DNA of 64,000 bases from JACRAR01 sp041674465 (GTDB taxonomy: Bacteria > Pseudomonadota > Gammaproteobacteria > Burkholderiales > Rhodocyclaceae), in NCBI GenBank assembly GCA_041674465.1, contig JBAYVV010000001.1, positions 1-64,000 on the forward strand. The letters are read 5' to 3'. The notes beneath the pieces were generated by a model. The model did no database searches. It had not been told where the DNA came from and saw only the letters and a program-made list of their open reading frames with translations. Numbering within the stretch: the stretch's first letter is position 1; every line of letters starts with the position of its first letter. A program made the translations under genes and the position numbers. Below, in pieces: positions 43,076 through 50,660 of this stretch.

Positions 43076-43711
43076 ATGCTTGTCACCGCAACACTTACAC
43101 TCAAGAAAGTCGTCACACTCTTTGCCTTGGTAGAGCCGGTGGCGATGATCCCGATCTTCGTCGCCATGGTCGAAGGACTGGACCATGCCGGCAAGGTGCG
43201 CTTTGCGCGAACCATATCGATCAGTGTCACCATCGCCCTGTTGGCGGCCACATTTCTCGGAATGCCTTTCCTCGCCCTGCTCGGCGTCACACTCGGCGCA
43301 ATGCAGGTAGGCGGCGGGATCATCGTCCTCCTGCTGGCCATAGCGATGGTGCTGGGCAAGGAAACCAGCTTCAAAGGCATGCCCGGAACAACAGACGCCC
43401 AAGGCGTCCGCGATACGGCGATTGTTCCGCTGGCCGTACCCCTGCTGGCGGGTCCGGCTGCCTTCAGCTATGTCATGGCGAACAGCGCGTGGCAGAGCTA
43501 CACCGATCTGGTCCATGTCGTCCTTCCCATCCTGATCGTCGGCTTTTCCTGCTGGCTGACTTTTCGCATTGCTTGCAGCGCCGAGCGTCAAATCCGCAAG
43601 TCCACGCTCGATCTTGTCGAGCGTGTCGGAGGTTTCATTCTTGCTGCAATTGCCGTGGAAATGATGGCGACAGGATTGCGCGGCCTGTTCCCTGCGCTCA
43701 GCGTTCCTTAG
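43076..43711 (+). CDS. MarC-family integral membrane protein
   Basis: The 211-residue protein has six predicted membrane segments and family features: TLFALVEPVAMIPIFVAM near the start and VPLAVPLLAGPAAFSYVM mid-protein, which match the paired conserved regions of MarC/UPF0056. Despite the name, a role in multidrug resistance is not established for the family. It is a single-gene unit with a hairpin just downstream. Confidence 0.9.
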   Translation: MLVTATLTLKKVVTLFALVEPVAMIPIFVAMVEGLDHAGKVRFARTISISVTIALLAATFLGMPFLALLGVTLGAMQVGGGIIVLLLAIAMVLGKETSFKGMPGTTDAQGVRDTAIVPLAVPLLAGPAAFSYVMANSAWQSYTDLVHVVLPILIVGFSCWLTFRIACSAERQIRKSTLDLVERVGGFILAAIAVEMMATGLRGLFPALSVP

Positions 43712-43725
43712 TCAACTGATCCGGT

Positions 43726-43753
43726 AATTGCCGTGACATATTTCACGGCAATT
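43726..43753 (+). terminator. Hairpin downstream of the MarC-family gene
   Basis: AATTGCCGTGA (43726-43736) and TCACGGCAATT (43743-43753) form an 11-bp perfect stem with a six-base loop, 15 bases past the stop. Only TTGAT follows, so the T-tract is weak. The symmetric AT ends could serve either direction. Confidence 0.7.
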
Positions 43754-43821
43754 TGATCCCTGGAATACAGACGTAAACCGGCAGTATTTTCCGTTTCAGA
43801 GAAGCCGGCTCTACCCGGTCA

Positions 43822-43843
43822 GGATGCGGGAAACCCGCCATCC
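43822..43843 (+). other. Compact hairpin in the leader of a small gene
   Basis: GGAT-GCGGG (43822-43830), AAA loop, CCCGC-C-ATCC (43834-43843): nine paired bases with one bulge. It sits about 100 bases upstream of the 86-residue ORF at 43942. It may be part of a structured leader; I could not assign a riboswitch class. Confidence 0.35.
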
Positions 43844-43941
43844 CCTTTCAATCCCTTTGTTTACGGGGCTTTCCAGCCTGCTGACTGAAGTGGGCACGCT
43901 TGATGCTGTTGGTCAGACATGAACGTTTGCGGAGGTACATC

Positions 43942-44202
43942 ATGTCTTTCAAATTTATTGTCACGCTCGACGGCATCGAAAAAATGCGCGGGGGTTTGAC
44001 CCAGGCGACTTTGTTTCTGATCAGTCAGTATGGCAGCGTCGATGCAGGTATCAGCGCAGGCGTCAAAATTCGCCCTGAATGGCTCTCGACGCCACTAATT
44101 GCAAAAACTCCAACTGCCTCCAGTTTGGCTACCAATTTGGCTGCTAAACGGTCGCCCAGGTTATCCAACAACAGTATTCGAGGTTTCCCCAGCAGGGTTT
44201 GA
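43942..44202 (+). CDS. Small hypothetical protein of 86 residues
   Basis: GGAGG lies seven bases before ATG 43942, a near-perfect ribosome site. The first half (MSFKFIVTLDGIEKMRGG, then LTQATLFLISQYGSVDAG) reads as folded protein. The second half is Ser/Pro/Lys rich and poorly ordered, which could mean a frameshift. A minus-strand frame (44025-44264) containing PRILLLDNLGDRLAAKLVAKL overlaps and is also protein-like, so the region may be a decayed gene. No family recognised. Confidence 0.4.
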   Translation: MSFKFIVTLDGIEKMRGGLTQATLFLISQYGSVDAGISAGVKIRPEWLSTPLIAKTPTASSLATNLAAKRSPRLSNNSIRGFPSRV

Positions 44203-44327
44203 TCGCAACGTTTGATCGTAAAGTTAGGCGTCAAGAATTCATGACCGGCAAGACACACCATCAAGCAGGCGCGACGAATTAGCGCGGCTTATGTCATACT
44301 TGACGACTTTCCGGAGTTATCACGAAT

Positions 44328-44543
44328 ATGTCTCAAACCGCATACTGCTATCACTGCGGCGTTCATCACCCCATCGAAGAGATGCGCCAGATCTACACCA
44401 AGGGCGGCAAACGCCGCCGTTGCATCAAGAGCATCGAGGCGACCAAGGCCGAAACCGCACAACGCGATGCATTCGGCCAGCGCATGACGGAAATGAACAA
44501 GGCAGCAGCGCAGGCCAAGCAAAGAATCCTGAATCCTCAGTGA
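44328..44543 (+). CDS. Small zinc-ribbon-like protein of 71 residues
   Basis: The product starts MSQTAYCYHCGVHHPIEEMR, with a CxxC pair and nearby histidines, then a later cysteine in KRRRCIKS, suggesting a small zinc-binding fold. A basic, helical C-terminus follows. It resembles short uncharacterised betaproteobacterial proteins found near hemB. It converges on hemB, whose stop is 22 bases away. Nucleic-acid binding is a reasonable guess only. Confidence 0.7.
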   Translation: MSQTAYCYHCGVHHPIEEMRQIYTKGGKRRRCIKSIEATKAETAQRDAFGQRMTEMNKAAAQAKQRILNPQ

Positions 44544-44564
44544 GCAGCCCCTTCAGCCAACCGT

Positions 44565-45578
44565 TCAGCCGGCTTTGAGTGCAACAGCGGCTTCGATGGC
44601 GAAATAGGTCAGGATGCCGTCGGCTCCGGCTCGCTTGAAGGACAGCAATGCTTCGAGCATGGTCGATTCGCCATCCAGCCAGCCGTTCTGGGCGGCAGCC
44701 TTGAGCATCGCGTACTCGCCGCTGACCTGATAGGCATAGGTCGGGACGCCAAACTCGTCCTTCACACGACGGACGATATCCAGGTAGGGCATGCCCGGCT
44801 TGACCATCACCATGTCGGCGCCTTCTTCAATGTCGAGCGCAACTTCGCGCAGCGCCTCGTCGGTATTGGCCGGGTCCATCTGGTAGGTGTATTTGTTGCC
44901 CTTGCCGAGATTGCCGGCAGAACCCACGGCGTCACGGAATGGCCCGTAGAAGGAAGACGCGTACTTGGCAGAATAGGCCAGGATGCGCGTGTAGATCTGC
45001 CGGTGCGCATCGAGTTCGGCTCGGATCCTGGCGATGCGACCATCCATCATGTCCGACGGAGCGACGACATCCGCACCGGCAAGCGATTGACACAAGGCCT
45101 GCTGCGCCAGCGCTTCCAGCGTTTCGTCGTTGAGCACATAGGCGCGCGGATCGTCCGGATCGATCAATCCATCCTGGCCATGGCTGGTATAGGGATCCAG
45201 CGCCACATCGCAAATCACCCCGAGTTCGGGCAACTGCTTTTTCAGCTCGGCAACCACCCGCGGCACCAGGCCTTGGGGGTTCCAGGCTTCTTCCGCGCCG
45301 GGTGTCTTGAGCTTGGTATCGATTACCGGAAACAAGGCCAGCGCCGGAATGCCGAGAGTCAGTGCACGCTCTGCCACGGGCAGCAGACGATCGAGACTCA
45401 TGCGCTCCACGCCCGGCATCGAGGCAACGGGCTCGATGCGCTGGCTGCCGTCGAGAACGAATACCGGGTAGATCAGATCGTTCGCAGTGAGGTTATGCTC
45501 CCGCATCAGGCGGCGCGAGAAATCATCGCGGCGCATCCGCCGCATCCGGGTACCGGGAAATACACTTTTTCTAATCAT
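44565..45578 (-). CDS. hemB: Delta-aminolevulinic acid dehydratase (porphobilinogen synthase) HemB
   Basis: The 337-residue enzyme has both Schiff-base lysines, in YSAKYASSFYGPF and MVKPGMPYLD. The metal-loop region reads DVALDPYTSHGQDG, lacking the cysteine triad of zinc-type enzymes, so this is the magnesium/potassium-activated class. It condenses two 5-aminolevulinate molecules to porphobilinogen in tetrapyrrole synthesis. It lies next to engB and cytochrome c4, matching heme demand with cytochrome production in the neighbourhood. Confidence 0.97.
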   Translation of the reverse strand: MIRKSVFPGTRMRRMRRDDFSRRLMREHNLTANDLIYPVFVLDGSQRIEPVASMPGVERMSLDRLLPVAERALTLGIPALALFPVIDTKLKTPGAEEAWNPQGLVPRVVAELKKQLPELGVICDVALDPYTSHGQDGLIDPDDPRAYVLNDETLEALAQQALCQSLAGADVVAPSDMMDGRIARIRAELDAHRQIYTRILAYSAKYASSFYGPFRDAVGSAGNLGKGNKYTYQMDPANTDEALREVALDIEEGADMVMVKPGMPYLDIVRRVKDEFGVPTYAYQVSGEYAMLKAAAQNGWLDGESTMLEALLSFKRAGADGILTYFAIEAAVALKAG

Positions 45579-45589
45579 GGCATTGTGAT

Positions 45590-45762
45590 TGACTCAAAAA
45601 TTTATAAAACAACTGGAACTTTTACACATAACAATCATCTCAGCAAACAGATGGTGCTTTACCGTCTCCCGCTTCCCCTCCCTTAGCGGGTGCCTTATCA
45701 ATCCCCTGCGGATCGAGGCAATCGGCCCCCGGCTTTCCCCTTTAGCCGGGGGCTTTTCTTTT
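45590..45762 (+). ncRNA. Candidate small RNA ending at an orphan plus-strand terminator
   Basis: The gap between hemB and engB (both minus) ends in a plus-strand intrinsic terminator (see 45725-45762) with no plus-strand gene upstream to need it. AT-rich promoter-like sequence (TTGACT at about 45591, TATAAA nearby) begins the gap. A transcript of up to about 150 bases is possible. It would overlap the engB 3' end antisense. Confidence 0.3.
45725..45762 (+). terminator. Intrinsic terminator, plus orientation, inside the engB 3' end
   Basis: GCCCCCGGCT (45725-45734) pairs with AGCCGGGGGC (45744-45753) across a nine-base loop, followed by TTTTCTTTTC on the plus strand. The hairpin includes the engB stop codon and last codons. 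Confidence 0.75.
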
Positions 45763-46401
45763 CTTGGCGGCAACTTGGGGTTCTGCACTCTGGGGTTCCA
45801 CTCCCAGCCAGGCACCAATCGCTGTTTCCGCTTCTTCCACACCGAGCTTTTTCAGGCTCGAAAACAACTGTACCGTGATCTGTGCGCCGTACATTGCAAG
45901 ACTCTCGCTGACCATCCGTAAGGTTCGCGTGGCCTCCTGGCGCGAGAGCTTGTCCGATTTGGTGAGCAGGATATGTATGGGATTGCCGGTCGGCAAAAAC
46001 CATTCGATCATCTGGACGTCGAGATCCGTCAGCGGATGTCGGGCATCCATGATCAGCACCAGACCAATGAGGTTTTCGCGCTTTTTCAGATAGTGCTCGA
46101 GCAAGCCCTGCCACTGCTTGCGGACCTCCTGGGGTACGGCAGCATAGCCATAGCCGGGCAGATCGACCATGCAGGCCCCGCCGGGCAAGCGAAAGAAGTT
46201 GATCAACTGGGTGCGACCCGGCGTCTTGCTGACGAAGGCCAGGCGGGTGTGTCCCGCCAGGGTGTTGAGAGCGCTCGATTTGCCGGCATTGGAACGTCCG
46301 GCGAAGGCAATCTCCGGCCCTGCTGCAGACGACGGCGGCAAATTGATCGGCTTGGCGACCGAAGTCTCGAATACGGCGTGGCGGAATAATGAAGGTGGCA
46401 T
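45742..46401 (-). CDS. engB: Ribosome biogenesis GTPase EngB (YihA/YsxC)
   Basis: The 219-residue TRAFAC-class GTPase has G1 AGRSNAGKSS, G2 region KTPGRTQLIN, G3 DLPGYG and G4 TKSD. The spacing and short size are those of EngB, needed for assembly of the large ribosomal subunit. The C-terminus ends in a basic tail (AAKKRKAPG). It is divergent from cytochrome c4, with 86 bases between starts. Confidence 0.96.
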   Translation of the reverse strand: MPPSLFRHAVFETSVAKPINLPPSSAAGPEIAFAGRSNAGKSSALNTLAGHTRLAFVSKTPGRTQLINFFRLPGGACMVDLPGYGYAAVPQEVRKQWQGLLEHYLKKRENLIGLVLIMDARHPLTDLDVQMIEWFLPTGNPIHILLTKSDKLSRQEATRTLRMVSESLAMYGAQITVQLFSSLKKLGVEEAETAIGAWLGVEPQSAEPQVAAKKRKAPG

Positions 46402-46487
46402 GAACTGCTGAGCTATGCGGCAAGCTTGGAGGTGAGTTGGTATACAATATCAGGTTTGTGCGATATCAAGCTTTGAGGAGTATCACA

Positions 46488-47126
46488 ATGAAACGCTTTA
46501 TGACCTTGCTCGCCTGCGCCGCTGCCGCAACGAGCGTCCTTGCCGCCGACCATGCGCCCACACTGGCGGGCGATCCGGCCAAGGGTCAGCAGATCGTTTC
46601 GACGGTATGCAGCGCTTGTCACAACGCCGACGGCAACAGCACGCTCCCGACCAATCCGAAACTGGCGGGCCAGCAAGCCGACTATCTGGTCAAGCAAATG
46701 AAAAATTTCAAGGCCGAGGGTGATAAAGCAGCGGAACGCATCAACCCGGTCATGAACGCCATGATCGCCGCATACAGCGAAGATCAGATGCGCGATGTCG
46801 CAGCATTCCTGTCCGTGCAAAAACGCAATGGTGAAATTGCGAAAAACCCTGAAACCATCGAGTTCGGGCGGCAGCTCTTCCGTGCCGGCGATCAAAGCAA
46901 AGGCTTGCCGGCTTGCGCCGGTTGCCACGGACCCACCGGTGCCGGTGTGCCCGCACAGTATCCGCGCATCTCCGGGCAGTTCGCCGAGTATACCGAGTCG
47001 CAGCTCAAGGGATTCCGCGCCGGCGAGCGCACCAACGACCCGAACAGGATGATGCGCATGGTCACCATCAAGATGACCGATGCGGAAATCAAGGCCGTTG
47101 CCGACTACGTCGCCGGTTTGCGCTGA
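46488..47126 (+). CDS. Periplasmic di-heme cytochrome c4
   Basis: The 212-residue product has a Sec signal (MKRFMTLLACAAAATSVLAA) and two heme sites, CSACH and CAGCH, in two similar halves. Distal methionine candidates are in NPVMNAMI and RMMRMVT. GAGGAG lies about ten bases before ATG 46488; the frame extends further upstream without a signal. Cytochrome c4 shuttles electrons from the bc1 complex to terminal oxidases, often cbb3. Confidence 0.94.
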   Translation: MKRFMTLLACAAAATSVLAADHAPTLAGDPAKGQQIVSTVCSACHNADGNSTLPTNPKLAGQQADYLVKQMKNFKAEGDKAAERINPVMNAMIAAYSEDQMRDVAAFLSVQKRNGEIAKNPETIEFGRQLFRAGDQSKGLPACAGCHGPTGAGVPAQYPRISGQFAEYTESQLKGFRAGERTNDPNRMMRMVTIKMTDAEIKAVADYVAGLR

Positions 47127-47260
47127 TTCACCAAGCTCCCGCGCAACACTGCTCAAGCTGCCGGGCGGCAGCTGAATGCGGAATGCCGTATTTTTGGTGT
47201 TCCCGGCAACTCTTTGGCATCATTGGCGTCAAACGATAGTTCAAACTTCAAGGAACTGCC

Positions 47261-48208
47261 ATGCTGCCAACCTTTTCCAGGCGTCCCACTGACATCGCGC
47301 CCTCGGAAATCACTCCCCGCGATGTTTTCGAACGTCGCCGTGACTTCCTCGGGGCAGCGGCGGGCGTGGCCCTGGGTACAGCCCTGTCACCGCTGTCAGC
47401 CGCATTTGCCAGCGAAAAACCCCTGGCCGGCATCAAAAGCCCTCTGAGCACCCCGGAGAAACTCACTCACCTCAAGGATGTCACAAGCTACAACAACTTC
47501 TATGAATTCGGCACCGACAAGGCCGATCCGGCGCTGCACGCCCATACACTGAAAACCAGGCCATGGACCCTCAGCATCGAGGGTCTGGTCAAGCAACCAA
47601 AGACTTTCGCCATTGACGATATCTTCAAGCTGGCACCGCTGGAAGAACGCATCTATCGACTGCGCTGCGTCGAGGGCTGGAGCATGGTCATCCCCTGGCT
47701 GGGCCTGCCGCTGGCGACTCTGCTCAAGAGCGTCGAGCCTCTCGGCAGCGCAAAATATGTCGAATTCATTTCTGCCGCCGATCCCAAGACCATGCCCGGC
47801 GTGAACCGTTCCGTCATCGACTGGCCTTATCTCGAAGGCTTGCGCCTGGACGAGGCCATGCATCCGCTGACCCTTTTATCTCTGGGCCTTTATGGCGAGG
47901 TGTTGCCAAATCAGAACGGCGCGCCGCTGCGGCTGGTGGTGCCCTGGAAATACGGCTTCAAGAGCGGCAAGTCGCTGGTCAAGATACGTCTTGTCGAGAA
48001 ACAGCCGCAGACTGCCTGGATGAAAGCCAATCCGCGCGAATACGGTTTTTATTCCAACGTCAATCCCGAAGTCGAACACCCGCGCTGGAGCCAGGCCACG
48101 GAGCGGCGCATCGGCGAGTTTCTCAAACGCAAGACCCTGCCCTTCAACGGCTATGCCGACCAGGTGGCGCAGCTGTATGCCGGCATGGACTTGAAAATCA
48201 ATTTCTGA
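47261..48208 (+). CDS. msrP: Protein-methionine-sulfoxide reductase catalytic subunit MsrP
   Basis: The 315-residue protein has a Tat signal (RRRDFLGAAAGVALGTALS) and the oxidoreductase molybdopterin fold. The molybdenum-ligand cysteine is in YRLRCVEGWSMVIPWLG. WKYGFKSGKSLVKI is typical of MsrP/YedY. It repairs oxidised methionines in periplasmic proteins, receiving electrons from MsrQ. Its stop overlaps the msrQ start by one base. Confidence 0.96.
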   Translation: MLPTFSRRPTDIAPSEITPRDVFERRRDFLGAAAGVALGTALSPLSAAFASEKPLAGIKSPLSTPEKLTHLKDVTSYNNFYEFGTDKADPALHAHTLKTRPWTLSIEGLVKQPKTFAIDDIFKLAPLEERIYRLRCVEGWSMVIPWLGLPLATLLKSVEPLGSAKYVEFISAADPKTMPGVNRSVIDWPYLEGLRLDEAMHPLTLLSLGLYGEVLPNQNGAPLRLVVPWKYGFKSGKSLVKIRLVEKQPQTAWMKANPREYGFYSNVNPEVEHPRWSQATERRIGEFLKRKTLPFNGYADQVAQLYAGMDLKINF

Positions 48209-48861
48209 TGGATTGGCGAATTGCGCAGACCCCAGGCAAGCGGTCCATCGTCCTGCTCAAGATTGCGCTGTTCGCCTGCTGCCTGATTCCGTTGCTGCGC
48301 CTGGCCTGGGGCGCCTGGAACGACACCCTCGGCGCCAATCCAATTGAATTCATCACGCGTTCGCTGGGGAGTTGGGCGCTCAACTTTTTGTTGATCACGC
48401 TGTCCGTCACTCCGCTGCGCAAGTTCACCGGCTGGCACTGGCTGATGCAGCTGCGGCGCATGCTGGGTCTGTATGCATTCTTTTACGCAACGCTGCATTT
48501 GAGCACCTACCTCTGGCTCGATAAATTTTTCGATTGGCAGGAAATCGCCAAGGACATTCTCAAGCGTCCGTTCATCACCATCGGCATGTCGGCTTTCGCA
48601 TTGTTGCTGCCGCTCGCCCTGACCTCCCCCCAAGCCATGGTGCGACGCCTGGGCGGCAAACGCTGGCAGCGCCTGCACCGGCTGATCTATGTGATTGCGA
48701 TCTGTGCGGTCGTGCATTACTGGTGGCTGGTGAAACTCGATGTCAGCCTGCCGGCGATCTACTCGGTATTGCTTTGCCTACTGCTCGGCATCCGCCTGTT
48801 GTGGGCAGACCCGGAACGACGGGGCGCTGTTTCCGGAAATCTCAAACCGGCTCAGGAATAA
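48208..48861 (+). CDS. msrQ: Heme b membrane subunit MsrQ
   Basis: The 217-residue ferric-reductase-like membrane protein has about six helices and heme-ligand histidines in YATLHLSTYLWLDKF, RLHRLIYV and AVVHYWW. Overlap with msrP and the shared system identify it as MsrQ (YedZ). It passes electrons from the quinone pool or a flavin reductase to MsrP. Confidence 0.95.
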   Translation: MDWRIAQTPGKRSIVLLKIALFACCLIPLLRLAWGAWNDTLGANPIEFITRSLGSWALNFLLITLSVTPLRKFTGWHWLMQLRRMLGLYAFFYATLHLSTYLWLDKFFDWQEIAKDILKRPFITIGMSAFALLLPLALTSPQAMVRRLGGKRWQRLHRLIYVIAICAVVHYWWLVKLDVSLPAIYSVLLCLLLGIRLLWADPERRGAVSGNLKPAQE

Positions 48862-48992
48862 TCCGGGCCACCGCGATCGCGTCGTGCGGATGCCTTTTGC
48901 CGGGCTCGACTGGCGCGCTTGTCTGTGCGCTGATGCGCACCACCTTTTTTCAGGATGGGCGAAACTGCCAGAAAGTTGCGTGGCTTCAGCAT
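48852..48992 (-). CDS. Small basic protein of 46 residues, overlapping msrQ
   Basis: ATG 48992 starts MLKPRNFLAVSPILKKGGAH, followed by an Arg/Lys-rich tail. A GTG at 49013 overlapping the bioC stop (GTGA) would add seven residues and couple it to bioC. The KPRNxxAVSPxLxKGGxH pattern is, from memory, recurrent in short betaproteobacterial proteins. It could bind RNA. Its 3' end overlaps msrQ by 10 bases tail to tail. Confidence 0.65.
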   Translation of the reverse strand: MLKPRNFLAVSPILKKGGAHQRTDKRASRARQKASARRDRGGPDYS

Positions 48993-49009
48993 GGAACGCT
49001 TGGCGCGTT

Positions 49010-49858
49010 TCACTTGGGTCTCGGTGCAAAATGAACGATGGCGCGACCATCGCCGACAACCCGCGCCTCGGGCTTCCAGGCATGGCCGTAAATGATTTCA
49101 AAACTGGACGGCAGACGCCCATCAACGCGTTGGCTTGCATAGGAACGAAACACCCGCCGCCAGTCACGCCACGGCATGCTGCCGAACAGCGCATCGCGCA
49201 CGCCGAGGTGGCGCTGATCGCGCAGCAGATCGCGAGGGCTGGCGTAAGTGATCCTGATCATTTCCATATCCATCACCGGGTCGGCAAACCCGGCTGCAAG
49301 CAGCATGTCGCCAAGGTCATGCATGTCGTGAAACCGTCGCAAGGGAAGGGCTTCTGGCGGGTAGCCGGCATCCTGAAATGCCAGGCGAACCTCCCTCAGC
49401 GTGTCCGGACCGAGCGCAGCGAACATCAACAAACCGCCGACCTCGAGTGTGCGCAACATTTCGCGAAAGGCGGGCAAAGGATCATCCAGCCAATGCAGCA
49501 CCAGGTTCGACCAGATCAGGCCAAGGCTATTCGCTGTCAGCGGCAGGGCATTCACATCGGCATTGAGGAGTTGCGGACTGCGCCGCAAGAGGCGCTGCAT
49601 GAGCGGCGTTGACGCTCGTGCAGCGTACAGCATCGGCACCGCAGAATCGATGGCCAGAGGCAAAGCCTTCGGATAGCGCTGGTGCAATTCGCGGATGCCC
49701 TCGCCGGTCGCACAGCCGATATCCGCGATGCGCGCTGGCGCGAGTTTGACATAGTCGAGGCGTTCGGCCATGCGCCTGCCGGTTTCGCGCGCCAGGAAGG
49801 CAGCGCCGTCATAGGTGGCGGCAGCGTTCGCAAAGCTTTCTCTCATGGGCTGCGGCAT
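49010..49858 (-). CDS. bioC: Malonyl-ACP O-methyltransferase BioC
   Basis: The 282-residue SAM-dependent methyltransferase has motif I IADIGCATGEGI, a mid-region SNLVLHWLDDP and ALGPDTLREVRLAF, as in BioC, the enzyme that starts pimelate synthesis for biotin by methylating malonyl-ACP. It is divergent from a ComF-type gene. BioC in betaproteobacteria frequently has this neighbour. A general methyltransferase role cannot be excluded, but the pattern fits BioC well. Confidence 0.88.
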   Translation of the reverse strand: MPQPMRESFANAAATYDGAAFLARETGRRMAERLDYVKLAPARIADIGCATGEGIRELHQRYPKALPLAIDSAVPMLYAARASTPLMQRLLRRSPQLLNADVNALPLTANSLGLIWSNLVLHWLDDPLPAFREMLRTLEVGGLLMFAALGPDTLREVRLAFQDAGYPPEALPLRRFHDMHDLGDMLLAAGFADPVMDMEMIRITYASPRDLLRDQRHLGVRDALFGSMPWRDWRRVFRSYASQRVDGRLPSSFEIIYGHAWKPEARVVGDGRAIVHFAPRPK

Positions 49859-49954
49859 GGCTTGATAGAATTCGAGGCAGCATCATGTTGGAAGGGGTAA
49901 TGCTTGTCAATTTCTCGGCCGCGAAATGACCTTCAGGATGCCTGGATCAGACGA

Positions 49955-50641
49955 ATGACGCGGCAGGCCGTTCGCGCACTGCTACCGCAAGACTGTTTTC
50001 TTTGCCAGGCCTTTGCCGGAACCAGCCTGCTGTGCCATGGGTGCAGCAGGGACTTACCGAAAATTCCCGCAACGGCCTGCCCCGTGTGCGGCTTGCCGGC
50101 CGTTGGCGGGGAAACCTGCGGCGCTTGCCTGTCCGATCCGCCCTCCTTCGATGCGACCCGCAGCGGTTTCCGCTATGCCTTTCCCCTCGACCATCTGGTG
50201 CAGGCGCTCAAATATCGGCATCACCTGGTTGTGGCGCAGTTCTTCGCCGAGGTTTTGCGAGAAACCGCCACATGCCTGCCAACGCCGGTCGATCTTGCAC
50301 TGGCGCTGCCGCTATCGGAAATGCGCTTGCGCCAGCGCGGCTTCAACCAGGCGCTGGAGATCGCGCGTCCCTTGGCAAGACGGTGCGGCTGGCCGCTGTC
50401 AGCTCATGGCTATCGTCGCGTCGTGGATACCGCACCGCAAACCAGCCTGCCGTGGAAGGAGCGTCATCGGAATGTGCGCGGCGCTTTTGAATGTGACCTG
50501 GATCTGACAGGGAAGAACGTGATCGTGATCGACGATGTCATGACGACCGGTGCGACGCTCAACGAATTCGCGCAAGTACTCAAACAGCATGGCGCCGCCC
50601 ATGTCACTAATCTGGTTGCGGCACGGGCATTCAAGGACTGA
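49955..50641 (+). CDS. ComF-family phosphoribosyltransferase
   Basis: The 228-residue protein has an N-terminal zinc-finger-like set of cysteines (CFLC, CHGC, CPVCG, CGAC) and a C-terminal phosphoribosyltransferase domain with VIVIDDVMTTGATLNE. This is the ComF/GntX type, involved in DNA uptake or utilisation in competent bacteria. ATG 49955 gives the usual start (MTRQAVRALLPQDCFLC). A TTG at 49904 with AAGGGG six bases upstream would add 17 residues. Confidence 0.88.
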   Translation: MTRQAVRALLPQDCFLCQAFAGTSLLCHGCSRDLPKIPATACPVCGLPAVGGETCGACLSDPPSFDATRSGFRYAFPLDHLVQALKYRHHLVVAQFFAEVLRETATCLPTPVDLALALPLSEMRLRQRGFNQALEIARPLARRCGWPLSAHGYRRVVDTAPQTSLPWKERHRNVRGAFECDLDLTGKNVIVIDDVMTTGATLNEFAQVLKQHGAAHVTNLVAARAFKD

Positions 50642-50660
50642 TCCACCTAGGTGATGCCGC

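Noticed and set aside
43813..43824. ACCCGGTCAGGA resembling the core of the guanidine-III (ykkC-III) riboswitch
   Set aside because: The flanking pairing and the upstream ACGAGGTG-type element are missing, and the downstream gene has no link to guanidine export.
43843..43862. CRISPR-repeat-like GGGATTGAAAG on the minus strand
   Set aside because: Occurs once, with no regularly spaced copies or cas genes.
46437..46487. Longer cytochrome c4 start
   Set aside because: The extension precedes a clean signal peptide at 46488 and would mask it.
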